39,673 nt of DNA, taken from NCBI GenBank assembly GCA_030426385.1, contig JAUHYI010000042.1:1-39673 (forward strand), written 5' to 3'. The notes beneath the pieces were generated by a model. The model ran no database searches. It was not told where the DNA came from and saw only the letters and a program-made list of their open reading frames with translations. The translations under genes were made by a program, and so were the position numbers. Positions within the stretch are counted from its first letter, which is position 1; every line of letters starts with the position of its first letter. This DNA comes from Phycisphaerae bacterium (GTDB lineage Bacteria > Planctomycetota > Phycisphaerae > Phycisphaerales > Phycisphaeraceae). This document shows positions 18,848 to 28,016 of the stretch, piece by piece.

Positions 18848-20182
18848 ATGACTGATCGTGATGTGGTGGCATCGCGCCTGCGCGTGATGCATCTTGATCT
18901 CAAGGGTTTGCCGCCTGCAAGTGATCACTTGATTGAATTACTCGACGTGTTTGCCGCGGCGGGTTTCAATGCGGTGTTGGTCGAGTGGGAAGACATGTTC
19001 CCATGGACGATTGATGCGCGTTTCCGAAGTGCGTCTGCGTATTCACCCGAAACGGTGAATCGATTTGTCGAACGCGCGGCACAACTGGACATCGAATTGA
19101 TTCCGCTGGTGCAATGTCTGGGCCATATGGAAACGCCGTTGCATGTCGAAGGCCACGCGTCGCTGTGGGAACAGCCCGATCGTTGCGATGTGTTGAATGT
19201 GCTTGCGCCCGGCGCTCGGCCATTGGTGGAATCGATGATCGACGACGTGTTGCGTTTGATGCCCAGCGTGAAAAGATTGCATTTGGGTGGCGATGAAGCC
19301 TGGTCGTTTGCGACGCATCCCGACACGCGTGCCTATGCGGAAGAACACGGCAAGGCAGCGCTGTATCTGCATCACGTCGGGCCGATCCTCGACAAGCTGT
19401 CAGCCTTGGGCATTCGCCCCTTGCTATGGCATGACATGATGATCGATTGGCCCGACGATGAATTGCTGGCGTTGGCGAAAAAAGCGGACCTGGTCGTGTG
19501 GGGTTACGTCGGCCATCCCAACCAGGCGGATCACCATTTCAACACGCGATACATCAAGCGATTTCACGATCTGGGCATGCCGTTGTGGGCTGCTGGGGCG
19601 TACAAGGGTGGCGATCGCATGAGCAATGACTTGCCGGATTTGCAGGCGCGCATCACCAATGCGCAAGCGTGGATGGAACTCGATGCGTCTTTCAATTTCG
19701 AGGGCCTGATCGCCACGTCGTGGAGTCGGTTTTCTACACATCGCGTGCAAACTGAACCGATTGATGCGGCGCTCGATGCGATGTTTGCGGTGGGCCACAT
19801 TTTTAAGCATGGCCGATGCCCCGAAGATTTCGAAACACTGTTGCGCGATGCGGGTGTGTATGAGCAGTGGCAGGCATGTCATCGTGTGATGAAAACGCTG
19901 GCCGACGCGCGCGAACAGGCCTGGCTGTTGATCCGACAGATGCAGGAAAATTTCATGGTGGCCCAGGTGTCGCCACATCGTCGCGGCAGTGGCGTGATTG
20001 AACATGACCTGGCTGGGCTTGGCAAAGCGCTTGAACAATTGGACGACATCGCCCGGTCGGTCCGAGCGGTGTTTGAAAAACTTGTGCCCCATGACAGCAT
20101 CGACGAATACCTGCAAGTCCGACTGCACGCGATTCGCAACGAACATGATCGACTCCAGACTTGCACCAACATTTCCACCTAA
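18848..20182 (+). CDS. GH20-like beta-N-acetylhexosaminidase catalytic domain
   Basis: A 444-residue protein. HLGGDEAW (residues 145-152) is the signature of GH20 barrels, where the Asp149-Glu150 pair serves substrate-assisted catalysis on N-acetylhexosamines. Preceding strands LRVMHLDLKG, FNAVLVEWEDMFPW and IELIPLVQCLGHME also fit GH20. The usual N-terminal GH20b domain is absent and there is no signal peptide, so it probably acts on imported oligosaccharides in the cytoplasm. A helical C-terminal region follows from about residue 330. The ATG at 18848 is chosen over 18788 because GGAG (18835-18838) lies 9 nt upstream and the longer start would overlap the previous gene. It is the last gene of the lacI-family operon. 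Confidence 0.82.
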   Translation: MTDRDVVASRLRVMHLDLKGLPPASDHLIELLDVFAAAGFNAVLVEWEDMFPWTIDARFRSASAYSPETVNRFVERAAQLDIELIPLVQCLGHMETPLHVEGHASLWEQPDRCDVLNVLAPGARPLVESMIDDVLRLMPSVKRLHLGGDEAWSFATHPDTRAYAEEHGKAALYLHHVGPILDKLSALGIRPLLWHDMMIDWPDDELLALAKKADLVVWGYVGHPNQADHHFNTRYIKRFHDLGMPLWAAGAYKGGDRMSNDLPDLQARITNAQAWMELDASFNFEGLIATSWSRFSTHRVQTEPIDAALDAMFAVGHIFKHGRCPEDFETLLRDAGVYEQWQACHRVMKTLADAREQAWLLIRQMQENFMVAQVSPHRRGSGVIEHDLAGLGKALEQLDDIARSVRAVFEKLVPHDSIDEYLQVRLHAIRNEHDRLQTCTNIST

Positions 20183-20290
20183 CCCCCCCCCCCCACATTT
20201 CCCCCGCAAACTCTACACCCCCCCCACATTTCCCCTGCAAACTTTACACCCCCCTCCACACACATTTCTCCTGCAAACTCTACATCCCCC
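20183..20290. repeat. C-rich tandem repeat: three copies of a dispersed G/C-rich 20-mer
   Basis: Three copies of a block like CCCCACATTTCCCCYGCAAA follow the GH20-like stop codon, with starts 31 and 36 bp apart. The reverse complement (GCRGGGGAAATGTGGGGGGG) recurs at 32552 and 32734. Downstream (about 20325-20370) the plus strand turns G-rich, so the two halves could pair in RNA or form unusual DNA structure. The rest of the gap up to 20478 shows no gene. Confidence 0.85.
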
Positions 20291-20478
20291 ATGCGCTTGT
20301 CTTTTCGCTCGTGCCTTTGGCGCGTGGGGGTGGGGGGTGGGGTGGGGCGTGTCTTCTGCTAGACGTGGGGTTGGGATGCGTTAGTGGTTCTGTCAGATCA
20401 ATTGTTAACCCGTGAAAATCAAGGTGGTGGTGGACAACGTATGTCGCGGTATCGGTTGTTTTGTTACGATGTGGGCGC

Positions 20479-22011
20479 ATGAATTTTAACAGCTATAGTA
20501 CGGAAGGCTTTTTTGACGAGCTTTTCGATGCAAACGGGCAACCTCGTCAAGGCGCGGCGATTCTGATTGAGCGAATTAATAATTTGCCCAAGATGGATTT
20601 GATACGTCGGCAAAAAGCCGCCGAAACGGCGATGATGAATCTGGGGATCACGTTCGCGGTCTATGGCGATGAGCAGGGGGCGGAAAAAATTATTCCGTTC
20701 GACATCATCCCGCGCGTCATCGAATCCAAAGACTGGGAAAAAATTGAAGCGGGCTTGAAGCAGCGCGTGATGGCGCTGAATCTTTTCATCGATGACATCT
20801 ATCACGATCAAAAAATCCTGCGCGATAAAATTATCCCGGCTGAAGTGGTGACCTCGGCCAGTAGTTTTCGCAAGCAGTGCATCGGACTCGATCCGCCCAA
20901 GGGAATCTGGTGTCACATCACCGGGACCGATCTGGTGCGCGGCAGCGATGGCGAATTCTACGTCTTGGAAGACAACATGCGCTGTCCTTCGGGGGTCAGT
21001 TATGTGCTGGAAAACCGACAGATTCTCAAGCGAACGTTTCCACGTGTGTTTGAAGCCTCGCGCGTTCGGCCTGTGGATGATTATGCGAATCGGCTTGGGC
21101 AAACCTTGCAATACCTGGCGCCGGAGAGCATCAGTGACCCGAAGGTGGTGGTGTTAACGCCGGGCACGTACAACTCGGCGTATTTCGAACATTCGTATTT
21201 GGCCCAGCAGATGGGTGTGGAATTGGTCGAAGGCCGAGACCTGGTGATTCACGATGGGTTTGTGATGATGCGCACGACGCGTGGTTTGGCACGGGTGGAT
21301 GTGATCTATCGCCGCATCGATGATGACTTTATTGACCCGCTTACGTTTCGTGAAGATTCCATGTTGGGCGTGCCGGGTTTGATCGATGTGTATCGAGCGG
21401 GGCGGGTGGCGCTGGCCAATGCACCGGGCACGGGCGTGGCTGATGACAAAGTGATTTATGCCTACGTGCCGGACATGATCAAGTATTACTTGAACGAAGA
21501 TGCGATCCTGCCCAACGTGCCGACCTATTTATGTTGGCGTGACAAAGACCGCCAGCACGTGTTGGAAAATTTAGAGCAGTTGGTGGTCAAGGCTGCCAAC
21601 GAATCGGGCGGCTACGGGATGTTGATCGGGCCGGCCTCGACCAAACAGGAACGCGATGATTTTGCCGCCAAGATTCGAGCCACACCGCGCAACTATATAG
21701 CTCAGCCGGTGGTGTCGTTGTCACGCGTGCCGGTCGTGGCTGGCGATCAGTTTGAAGGCAGGCATGTCGACCTTCGGCCCTACATTTTATATGGCAAGGA
21801 TGTTTACGTGTTGCCCGGCGGGCTGACCCGCGTGGCGTTGCGCAAGGGTTCGCTGGTGGTGAACTCTTCGCAGGGTGGCGGAAGCAAAGACACCTGGGTG
21901 ATTCAGGACCACGCCGATTCGCCAAGCCAGTCGCAAGACCAATCGCAAGATCATGCATCCAACCAGTCCAACCAGTCCAACCAGTCCAACCAGTCACAAA
22001 GTTTCACATAA
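20479..22011 (+). CDS. Circularly permuted ATP-grasp protein (DUF404/DUF407, COG2308-like)
   Basis: A 510-residue protein with the marks of the circularly permuted ATP-grasp family: the N-terminal IPFDIIPRVI and LNLFIDDIYHDQKIL region, GTDLVRGSDGEFYVLEDNMRCPSGVSYVLENR, LTPGTYNSAYFEHSYLA, and the C-terminal nucleotide-binding VVKAANESGGYGMLIGP. Such enzymes are predicted ATP-dependent peptide or amide ligases. The C-terminus carries a (SNQ)n tail from a 9-bp tandem repeat that is not part of the family fold. The ATG at 20479 is taken over the TTG at 20461 because the family starts there; no clear ribosome-binding site exists. The alpha-E gene follows 79 bp downstream, the standard pairing. Confidence 0.92.
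   Translation: MNFNSYSTEGFFDELFDANGQPRQGAAILIERINNLPKMDLIRRQKAAETAMMNLGITFAVYGDEQGAEKIIPFDIIPRVIESKDWEKIEAGLKQRVMALNLFIDDIYHDQKILRDKIIPAEVVTSASSFRKQCIGLDPPKGIWCHITGTDLVRGSDGEFYVLEDNMRCPSGVSYVLENRQILKRTFPRVFEASRVRPVDDYANRLGQTLQYLAPESISDPKVVVLTPGTYNSAYFEHSYLAQQMGVELVEGRDLVIHDGFVMMRTTRGLARVDVIYRRIDDDFIDPLTFREDSMLGVPGLIDVYRAGRVALANAPGTGVADDKVIYAYVPDMIKYYLNEDAILPNVPTYLCWRDKDRQHVLENLEQLVVKAANESGGYGMLIGPASTKQERDDFAAKIRATPRNYIAQPVVSLSRVPVVAGDQFEGRHVDLRPYILYGKDVYVLPGGLTRVALRKGSLVVNSSQGGGSKDTWVIQDHADSPSQSQDQSQDHASNQSNQSNQSNQSQSFT
21961..21996 (+). repeat. In-gene tandem repeat (AACCAGTCC)x4
   Basis: Four 9-bp units, the last with one change, encode an Asn-Gln-Ser tail at the C-terminus of the ATP-grasp protein. 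Unit number could vary between strains without breaking the frame. Confidence 0.9.
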
Positions 22012-22090
22012 AGCCAAGCGTCATCGCGCGGGTGGCCAAGCCTGAGCGAACTCACCGAATTGTTCACGTTGTATCGAAAAGAAACCAACC

Positions 22091-23056
22091 ATGCTAAGCC
22101 GAGTTGCCGATTCGATCTACTGGATGAGCCGATACATTGAGCGCGCAGAAAATACGGCGCGGTTTGTGGATGTGGTGCGTCACCTGGTGTTGGATTTGCC
22201 GGATCAGGTGAGCAATCAGTGGGAATCGCTGATCATGGCTACCGGGGACAACGAGCTGTTCGAAGAGCGGTATGGCGATTCGAACGAAGCCATCGAAACC
22301 AACGTGATCAAGTTTCTGACGTTCGATCGCGAGAATCCCAATTCGATTTTTTCGTGTTTGTGGTCAGCCCGTGAGAACGCCCGATCGGTGCGCGAAGCGA
22401 TCTCGTCGGAAATGTGGGAACAGATCAATCGCTCGTACTTGATGGTCAAAGACCCGCAGGCCAAGGACCGTGTTGATAACGATCCCGCTGCGTTTTTCAG
22501 TCATTTCAAAAAAGCGTGTCACTTGTTCCTGGGCGTGACCGATGCCACGATGACGCATGGCGAAGGTTGGCATTTCGGCCGGATGGGACGCTTGCTGGAG
22601 CGCGCGGATAAAACCTCGCGTTTGATTGATGTGAAGTATTTCGTGCTTTTGCCACGCATCGATTATGTGGGTTCGCCTTACGATAGCCTGCAGTGGACCG
22701 CACTACTCAAATCGCTCAGCGCTTTTGAGATGTACCGCAAAAAGCATCACGATATTGTGCCCAAGCGTGTGGCAGAGTTTCTTATTCTGGATCGGCAATT
22801 CCCGCGCTCGTTGCATTATTGCCTGATTAAAGCCGAGGAATCGTTGCACGCGATCACTGGCTCGCCGGCGGGAACTTTCAGCAACCTGGCCGAGCAACAC
22901 ATCGGGCGTCTTGGCGCTGAAATCGATTATGCGGAGATCCAGGAGATTCTCGATTCGGGCCTGCACGAATATCTCGATGCATTTCAACTGAGGCTCAACA
23001 ACATCGGCGACGCGATTGTCGATTCGTTCTTTGCGGCGCTGCCTACGACCAGTTAA
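22091..23056 (+). CDS. Alpha-E domain protein (DUF403, COG2307-like)
   Basis: A 321-residue, mostly helical protein beginning MLSRVADSIYWMSRYIERAENTAR, the hallmark start of the alpha-E family. Further family segments are FLGVTDATMTHGEGWHFGRMGRLLERADKTSRLIDVKY and PRSLHYCL. Length matches the family. Alpha-E proteins nearly always sit beside a circularly permuted ATP-grasp gene, as here, and are thought to act with it in a peptide- or amide-forming reaction. The exact reaction is not established. A REP-like hairpin lies about 58 bp beyond the stop codon, between this gene and the convergent peptidase gene. Confidence 0.93.
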   Translation: MLSRVADSIYWMSRYIERAENTARFVDVVRHLVLDLPDQVSNQWESLIMATGDNELFEERYGDSNEAIETNVIKFLTFDRENPNSIFSCLWSARENARSVREAISSEMWEQINRSYLMVKDPQAKDRVDNDPAAFFSHFKKACHLFLGVTDATMTHGEGWHFGRMGRLLERADKTSRLIDVKYFVLLPRIDYVGSPYDSLQWTALLKSLSAFEMYRKKHHDIVPKRVAEFLILDRQFPRSLHYCLIKAEESLHAITGSPAGTFSNLAEQHIGRLGAEIDYAEIQEILDSGLHEYLDAFQLRLNNIGDAIVDSFFAALPTTS

Positions 23057-23113
23057 CGCCGATCAAGCATCCGGTTTTAAACTCGCGCGGCCTAAATTTC
23101 CCTCTCACACAAA

Positions 23114-23133
23114 CTCCCGGTATTCACCGGGAG
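23114..23133. repeat. REP-like hairpin, copy 1, between convergent genes
   Basis: CTCCCGGT and ACCGGGAG form a perfect 8-bp stem around ATTC. It is one of four related palindromes in the window (also 30513, 32602, 39294) that share flanking bases over about 40 bp. Its place between two convergent genes would let it act as a bidirectional terminator, though no U-tract is seen. Confidence 0.85.
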
Positions 23134-23215
23134 CTAGCATGGATCTAGAGCCCGAGTATTTATCGTAATTCGTATAACAGATGTTCGCCAAACGTGCTAG
23201 CGCTCGCGCATGCCC

Positions 23216-24301
23216 TCACGAAAAACTCGGCGTGCCCTGCATGGGGATTTGGCAATTCCGAATCAGTTGATGGATGTAACGCATCTTCTCGACGACCGGC
23301 GGAACCAATGGCCGCGAGAGGAGATCCTTCAGGCCCATCGTGCGATTCATTTCGTTGATCGCACTGCCCAGTTTTTGATAGGCCGCGATCATGGCATCGA
23401 AATCGGTATACACGCCGGGCCCACCGAGGTTCATGTTTCGTGCCGTGTCCAACGTGCCAACCATCTCGAGGTAGGTGGTGAATGTTTCGGCGAAATCTTC
23501 CCACGGGTGCATCGACGCATACGCGCTGGCATAGTTCAATGCCCAGTCGTCTGGCGGGCCTTGCTGGTAATAGCGTTCCAGGGCATCGCTATAACTCGGA
23601 TTGTTGTGATCGCCAAAAATAGTTCGGCAGGTGTCTTCCTGTTTATCTTTGATCAAAAGATCCCAATAGTAATGAGCTAGCTCATGGCGGAAGTGGCCGA
23701 TCAGCGAACGATTGGTTTCGTTAAACGCCACGCGTAATCGCTCGCGCTCGACCGGGTCGGCCTCGTGGATGTTGATGGTGATCTTGCCGTTGTGATGCCC
23801 GGTCATGACCACTTCATGGTCGTCGAGCATATCCGTGGTGCCAGGGGTCGTCGATGGGTCAGGGGTTTCCTTGAACTCAAACGAAAGCGGCAAAGGAAAA
23901 CCATCGGCTTCATTGCCACGCGGCAAGCCCAGCAAATCCAATTGATAAAACACTCGGCGTTTGGCAATTTCCAGGCGTTGCCATTTTTCGCGATTGCCTT
24001 CTTTGTCCAGGGCGGGAATCGTGTGGTTGTATCGACAGCAATTGCACAGGTTTTCGCGAGGAGCCTGACCGGCTGGCGTCGCGATGCAATGGTTGCAGAC
24101 GTGTTCAACGTCATAGTTGTAACACTTGGTCAGCGTCGCGCCGCAGGTCGCATTGCTGCATAAATAACCGCCCAGCTCATGGTGACGCAGGGCGACCACC
24201 TGTCGACACATGGGGCAGTAACCAACATCGCTGCCACACGTTTCGCATTGTGTGTTGTCGTAATAAAGTATTTCGCCGCAGGTACAACCAAAGGTACGCA
24301 T
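23216..24301 (-). CDS. Zinc-ribbon putative metallopeptidase (COG4307-like)
   Basis: A 361-residue protein. The first 90 residues hold several Cys pairs (C6/C8, C19/C22, C29/C32, C69/C72, C86/C88/C89) forming zinc ribbons. A metallopeptidase domain follows with the HExxH motif HELAHYYWD (His206, Glu207, His210) and a downstream WEDFAETF (Glu272), a candidate third ligand. This matches the family of putative zinc-binding metallopeptidases with an N-terminal zinc ribbon. In other genomes it occurs with the ATP-grasp/alpha-E/transglutaminase set, and it does so here. It could cut a modified protein or a peptide tag. The ATG is preceded by GAG 6 nt upstream, a weak ribosome-binding site. Confidence 0.85.
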   Translation of the reverse strand: MRTFGCTCGEILYYDNTQCETCGSDVGYCPMCRQVVALRHHELGGYLCSNATCGATLTKCYNYDVEHVCNHCIATPAGQAPRENLCNCCRYNHTIPALDKEGNREKWQRLEIAKRRVFYQLDLLGLPRGNEADGFPLPLSFEFKETPDPSTTPGTTDMLDDHEVVMTGHHNGKITINIHEADPVERERLRVAFNETNRSLIGHFRHELAHYYWDLLIKDKQEDTCRTIFGDHNNPSYSDALERYYQQGPPDDWALNYASAYASMHPWEDFAETFTTYLEMVGTLDTARNMNLGGPGVYTDFDAMIAAYQKLGSAINEMNRTMGLKDLLSRPLVPPVVEKMRYIHQLIRNCQIPMQGTPSFS

Positions 24302-24390
24302 AAAATCTCAACTCACTTATTGCACAACAAACACCAGGCGGATTTTTGCCTCGTGTGAAAGTATAGGTTGCTTCGCACTTGTGGGCCACA

Positions 24391-24429
24391 CTTACGAATC
24401 ATGCTTGCGGATCACGCTTACGGATCACG
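24391..24429. repeat. 13-bp tandem repeat, three units
   Basis: CTTACGAATCATG, CTTGCGGATCACG and CTTACGGATCACG are followed by a partial fourth unit (CTTGCGA). They lie in the 181-bp gap between the peptidase and transglutaminase genes, upstream of the peptidase start. Confidence 0.8.
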
Positions 24430-24482
24430 CTTGCGACAGGTCGCCTGCGCGTCCGATGGTTTATTCACCAACACAGCACGGG

Positions 24483-27400
24483 TTATTTTTCGGCGCTCGC
24501 GTTGCCTGGCTTTGGGCCACGTCGGCGCATGTCCAGCGTGAAGGGATACAAGCGGTTGGCCTCGGCCTTGGGGGTCTCCATCGGGCCGGGGGTGTGGCCT
24601 TGTTTGATGAATCGGGCCATCCGCCTGGCTTCGGCTTCGAAGGCGTTGACCGGGAACGTGTCGTAATTGCGGCCACCCGGATGACTGACGTGATAGGTGC
24701 AGCCGCCGATCGATCGACCCGACCAGCTATCGATCACGTCGAACACCAGCGGCGCATGCACCGGAATCGTCGGATGCAAACAGGACGGCGGTTGCCAGGC
24801 CCGGTAGCGCACCGCGGCGACGAATTGCCCATGCGTGCCCGTGTGATGCAAGGGTAGACGTCGGCCGTTGCACGCGATCACGTAGCGATCTTCGGTCAGG
24901 CCTTCGACTTTCACTTGCACCCGTTCGACTGAGGAATCCACATAACGCGCGGTCCCTCCCGCGCCGGGTTCTTCGCCCAGTACATTCCACGGCTCGATGG
25001 CCTGACGGATTTCGATGTTGATGCCCTGGTAAGTGATCTGGCCGATCGAGGGAAAACGAAATTCAAAATGCGCGTCGAACCAGCTCGATTCAAACCCCAG
25101 GCCCGCGTGATTCAAATCATCGATCACATCCTGTAAATCGTCAGCGACAAAATGCGGCAACATAAAACGATCATGCAATCGCGTCCCCCAATGAATTGGT
25201 TTTTGCTGATACGGTTTGTCCCAGAACCACGCGATCAAACCACGCACCAGCAATTGCTGCGTCAGACTCATCCGTTCGTGCGGTGGCATTTCAAAGCCAC
25301 GCAATTCCAGCAAACCCAATCGGCCTGTGGCCGTTTCCGGCGCGTACAACTTGTCGATGCAAAATTCCGCGCGATGCGTGTTGCCCGTCAGGTCCGTCAA
25401 CAGATGCCGCAAGGCGCGATCGATCAACCATGGCGGGCAGGGGGATGCGCTGGCATTGTTTGCATCCGGAATTTGTTCGAAGGCGGTTTCCAATTCGTAG
25501 ACTGCTTCGTGCCGGGCTTCATCCACGCGCGGGGCCTGGCTGGTTGGCCCGATGAACAGCCCGGAAAACAGGTACGACAACGAGGGGTGATTAAGCCAAT
25601 AGCCGATCATGCTTTTCAATAAATCAGGCCTGCGCAGGAATGGGCTATCCGCAGGCGTCGCCCCGCCGAGGACGACATGGTTGCCGCCGCCGGTTCCGCT
25701 GTGGCGACCATCGAGCATAAATTTTTCCGTGCCGAGTCGCGCCTGGCGTGCTTCGCTGTATAGCGTGGTCGTGTGTTCGACCAACTCTTTCCAACTGTGG
25801 GCCGGGTGAATGTTGACTTCGATCACGCCGGGGTCAGGCGTCACGCCGAACTGTTTGATACGCGGGTCGAACGGCGGGGTGTATCCCTCGATGACGACCG
25901 GCATTTGTAATGCTTGTGCCGTTTGTTCGACTTCGTGAATCAATGCCAGGTAATCATCCGCAGTGCGTGTCGGCGGCATAAATACATGCAACTTGCCTTG
26001 GCGCGCTTCCACACACGCGGCGGTGCGCACCACCCAGTTAGCCGATTCGCCGTGCGCGGGTTGCTTGTCGGGATCGCTTTTTATTGCCGTCGATTTAGCG
26101 ATCGTTTTAGCGGTCGATTTAGCATTCGTTTTTTCGCCCGATTGATCAGCGGTTTTCTGGGCTTGAATCTGTGATTGGTTCAGCTTGCCTGTCGTTGTTT
26201 GTTTCAGCGGAGTGGCTGTCGATAGCGACATTGGATCGGGCACAAATTCGTGGTCCGGATGATATGTTTTTGGATCGACCCACGGCAATTCCGACAACGG
26301 CAAGCGCAAACCCATCGGCGAATCGCCCGGGATCAAACAGATGTGTTTCGAACGCAATAACCATCGGCCACTTAACCACGCATCAAACTCAGGCTGGTTG
26401 TCGCTGGTTTTATCGCTTGCGACATTTTGCGTGCTATCGTTGGTTTGGTTCGTCTGGTTCGCGCTGCTCGTGTTCTTTACGTCGTTCGCTTCGTCACGGC
26501 TGATGCGTTGCAAGGGTAACACGTAACCCGCAGGTGTGGTCAGGCCTCGCTTAAACACACGGCTAAGTCGCGCTCGGTCTTCCGGATTTTCCAAACGATT
26601 GTCGAGCGGATCAACATTGATCGGCAGCTTTTCTTCTTGGGCTAAATAGTGCTGCGGATCTTCGTAGGCGGGCTGCGCATACGTTGGATCAATGCCCAAG
26701 CGACGGGCCAACGCTTCGGCAAATTGTTTCGCATGGGTAGGCTCCATGCGGTGTTGCTTGTCGTGCGGTTCATCGTCGGCCAGGAGTTCGGGGTTATGCC
26801 AGATCGGTTGGCCGTCGGCGCGCCATAAGCAGGTCATCGCCCAGCGCGGCAACGGCTCGCCCGGATACCATTTGCCCATGCCGTAGTGCAACAACGCGCC
26901 GGTGGCGAATTGGTCACGCATGCGCTTGAACAATCGGCCCGCCAACTTGCGCTTGTCGGGACCCATCGCGGTGATGTTCCATTCCGCGCCTTCCATGTCA
27001 TCGATCGAGACAAACGTCGGCTCGCCACCCATGGTTAAACGCACGTCGCCGTTGACCAGTCGCTTGTCGATGGTGTGGCCCAGTTTTTCGATCGTGTCCC
27101 ATTGCGCCGATGAGTATGGCTTGGTGACGCGCGGGTCTTCATGGATGCGCGTGACTTCCATGGCGACGTTGAATTTTGTCTCGCATGCTTCGAGTGCGCC
27201 ACTGATCGGTGCGGCCGAGGTTGGGTTCGGCGTGGCGGCCAACGGCAAGTGTCCTTCGCCGGCCATCAGTCCCGAAGTGGGGTCCAGTCCGATCCATCCT
27301 GCGCCGGGGAGATAGACCTCGGCCCACGCGTGTAAATCCGTGAAGTCCCGATCGGTGCCCACCGGGCCATCGAGTGACTTCACATCCGGCGTCAGTTGAA

Positions 27401-28016
27401 TCAGATACCCCGACACAAATCGCGTGGCCAAACCCAGCCGACGCATGATCTGAACCAAGAGCCATGCGCTATCGCGACACGAACCGCAGCCGAGCGTTAA
27501 TGTTTCTTCGCACGTTTGTACGCCCGGCTCCATGCGCACCAGATACTGGATATGGTTTTGCACGCGCTGGTTGAGGCCGACGAGAAAATCGATGGTGGTC
27601 TGTTTGCTACGATCGATCGGTGCCATGAACGCTTCGAGCTTGGGCCCGAGTGTGTCGATGGCGAGGAACGGCTTGAGCTCTTCTTCGAGCGACGGCTCGT
27701 ATTGAAATGGAAATGTCTCAGCAGATGGCTCGAGAAAAAAATCAAATGGATTGATGACCGTCATGTCCGCGATGAGGTCGACCGTGACCGACATCTGTCG
27801 CGTTTTTTGGGGGAATGTGACGCGGGCCTGGTAATTGCCCATCGGGTCCTGTTGCCAATGCATGAAATGTTCGGCCGGCTCGACCGTCAAGGAATAGCTG
27901 GCCACAGGCGTGCGGCAATGTGGCGCGGGTCGCAAGCGAATGGTCTGCGGTCCGAGTGATATCAAGCGGTCATACTGATAGACCGTTTGGTGGTGTAAAG
28001 CGATTCGAATCGACAA
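24483..28016 (-). CDS. Transglutaminase-like protein fused to DUF2126 (COG1305-COG4196-like)
   Basis: An 1177-residue protein. The N-terminal beta domain (1-95; HHQTVYQYDR, LRPAPHCRTP) is the bacterial transglutaminase N-domain. The papain-like core has the catalytic triad Cys180 (GCGSCRD), His229 (DLHAWAEVYLP) and Asp245 (GLDPTSG). DUF2126 fills about residues 320-1170. Two low-complexity Asn/Gln/Thr/Ser/Lys-rich inserts interrupt it (about residues 515-545 and 600-650). The start codon is TTG at 28016, supported by AGGAGG (28027-28022) 5 nt upstream; no ATG lies near. In the predicted amidoligase systems such proteins act as peptidases or amide-bond exchangers on the ATP-grasp product. It is the first gene of the minus-strand pair with the zinc-ribbon peptidase. 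Confidence 0.92.
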   Translation of the reverse strand: MSIRIALHHQTVYQYDRLISLGPQTIRLRPAPHCRTPVASYSLTVEPAEHFMHWQQDPMGNYQARVTFPQKTRQMSVTVDLIADMTVINPFDFFLEPSAETFPFQYEPSLEEELKPFLAIDTLGPKLEAFMAPIDRSKQTTIDFLVGLNQRVQNHIQYLVRMEPGVQTCEETLTLGCGSCRDSAWLLVQIMRRLGLATRFVSGYLIQLTPDVKSLDGPVGTDRDFTDLHAWAEVYLPGAGWIGLDPTSGLMAGEGHLPLAATPNPTSAAPISGALEACETKFNVAMEVTRIHEDPRVTKPYSSAQWDTIEKLGHTIDKRLVNGDVRLTMGGEPTFVSIDDMEGAEWNITAMGPDKRKLAGRLFKRMRDQFATGALLHYGMGKWYPGEPLPRWAMTCLWRADGQPIWHNPELLADDEPHDKQHRMEPTHAKQFAEALARRLGIDPTYAQPAYEDPQHYLAQEEKLPINVDPLDNRLENPEDRARLSRVFKRGLTTPAGYVLPLQRISRDEANDVKNTSSANQTNQTNDSTQNVASDKTSDNQPEFDAWLSGRWLLRSKHICLIPGDSPMGLRLPLSELPWVDPKTYHPDHEFVPDPMSLSTATPLKQTTTGKLNQSQIQAQKTADQSGEKTNAKSTAKTIAKSTAIKSDPDKQPAHGESANWVVRTAACVEARQGKLHVFMPPTRTADDYLALIHEVEQTAQALQMPVVIEGYTPPFDPRIKQFGVTPDPGVIEVNIHPAHSWKELVEHTTTLYSEARQARLGTEKFMLDGRHSGTGGGNHVVLGGATPADSPFLRRPDLLKSMIGYWLNHPSLSYLFSGLFIGPTSQAPRVDEARHEAVYELETAFEQIPDANNASASPCPPWLIDRALRHLLTDLTGNTHRAEFCIDKLYAPETATGRLGLLELRGFEMPPHERMSLTQQLLVRGLIAWFWDKPYQQKPIHWGTRLHDRFMLPHFVADDLQDVIDDLNHAGLGFESSWFDAHFEFRFPSIGQITYQGINIEIRQAIEPWNVLGEEPGAGGTARYVDSSVERVQVKVEGLTEDRYVIACNGRRLPLHHTGTHGQFVAAVRYRAWQPPSCLHPTIPVHAPLVFDVIDSWSGRSIGGCTYHVSHPGGRNYDTFPVNAFEAEARRMARFIKQGHTPGPMETPKAEANRLYPFTLDMRRRGPKPGNASAEK

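Noticed and set aside
20183..20290. CRISPR-like spacing in the C-rich repeat
   Set aside because: The repeats are 20-25 bp with no unique spacers between them, and no cas gene is nearby.
20465..20478. TACGAT as a -10 for a leaderless ATP-grasp transcript
   Set aside because: The hexamer is weak and no -35 lies 16-18 bp upstream.
24391..24429. CRISPR array
   Set aside because: The units are 13 bp, directly adjacent and without spacers.
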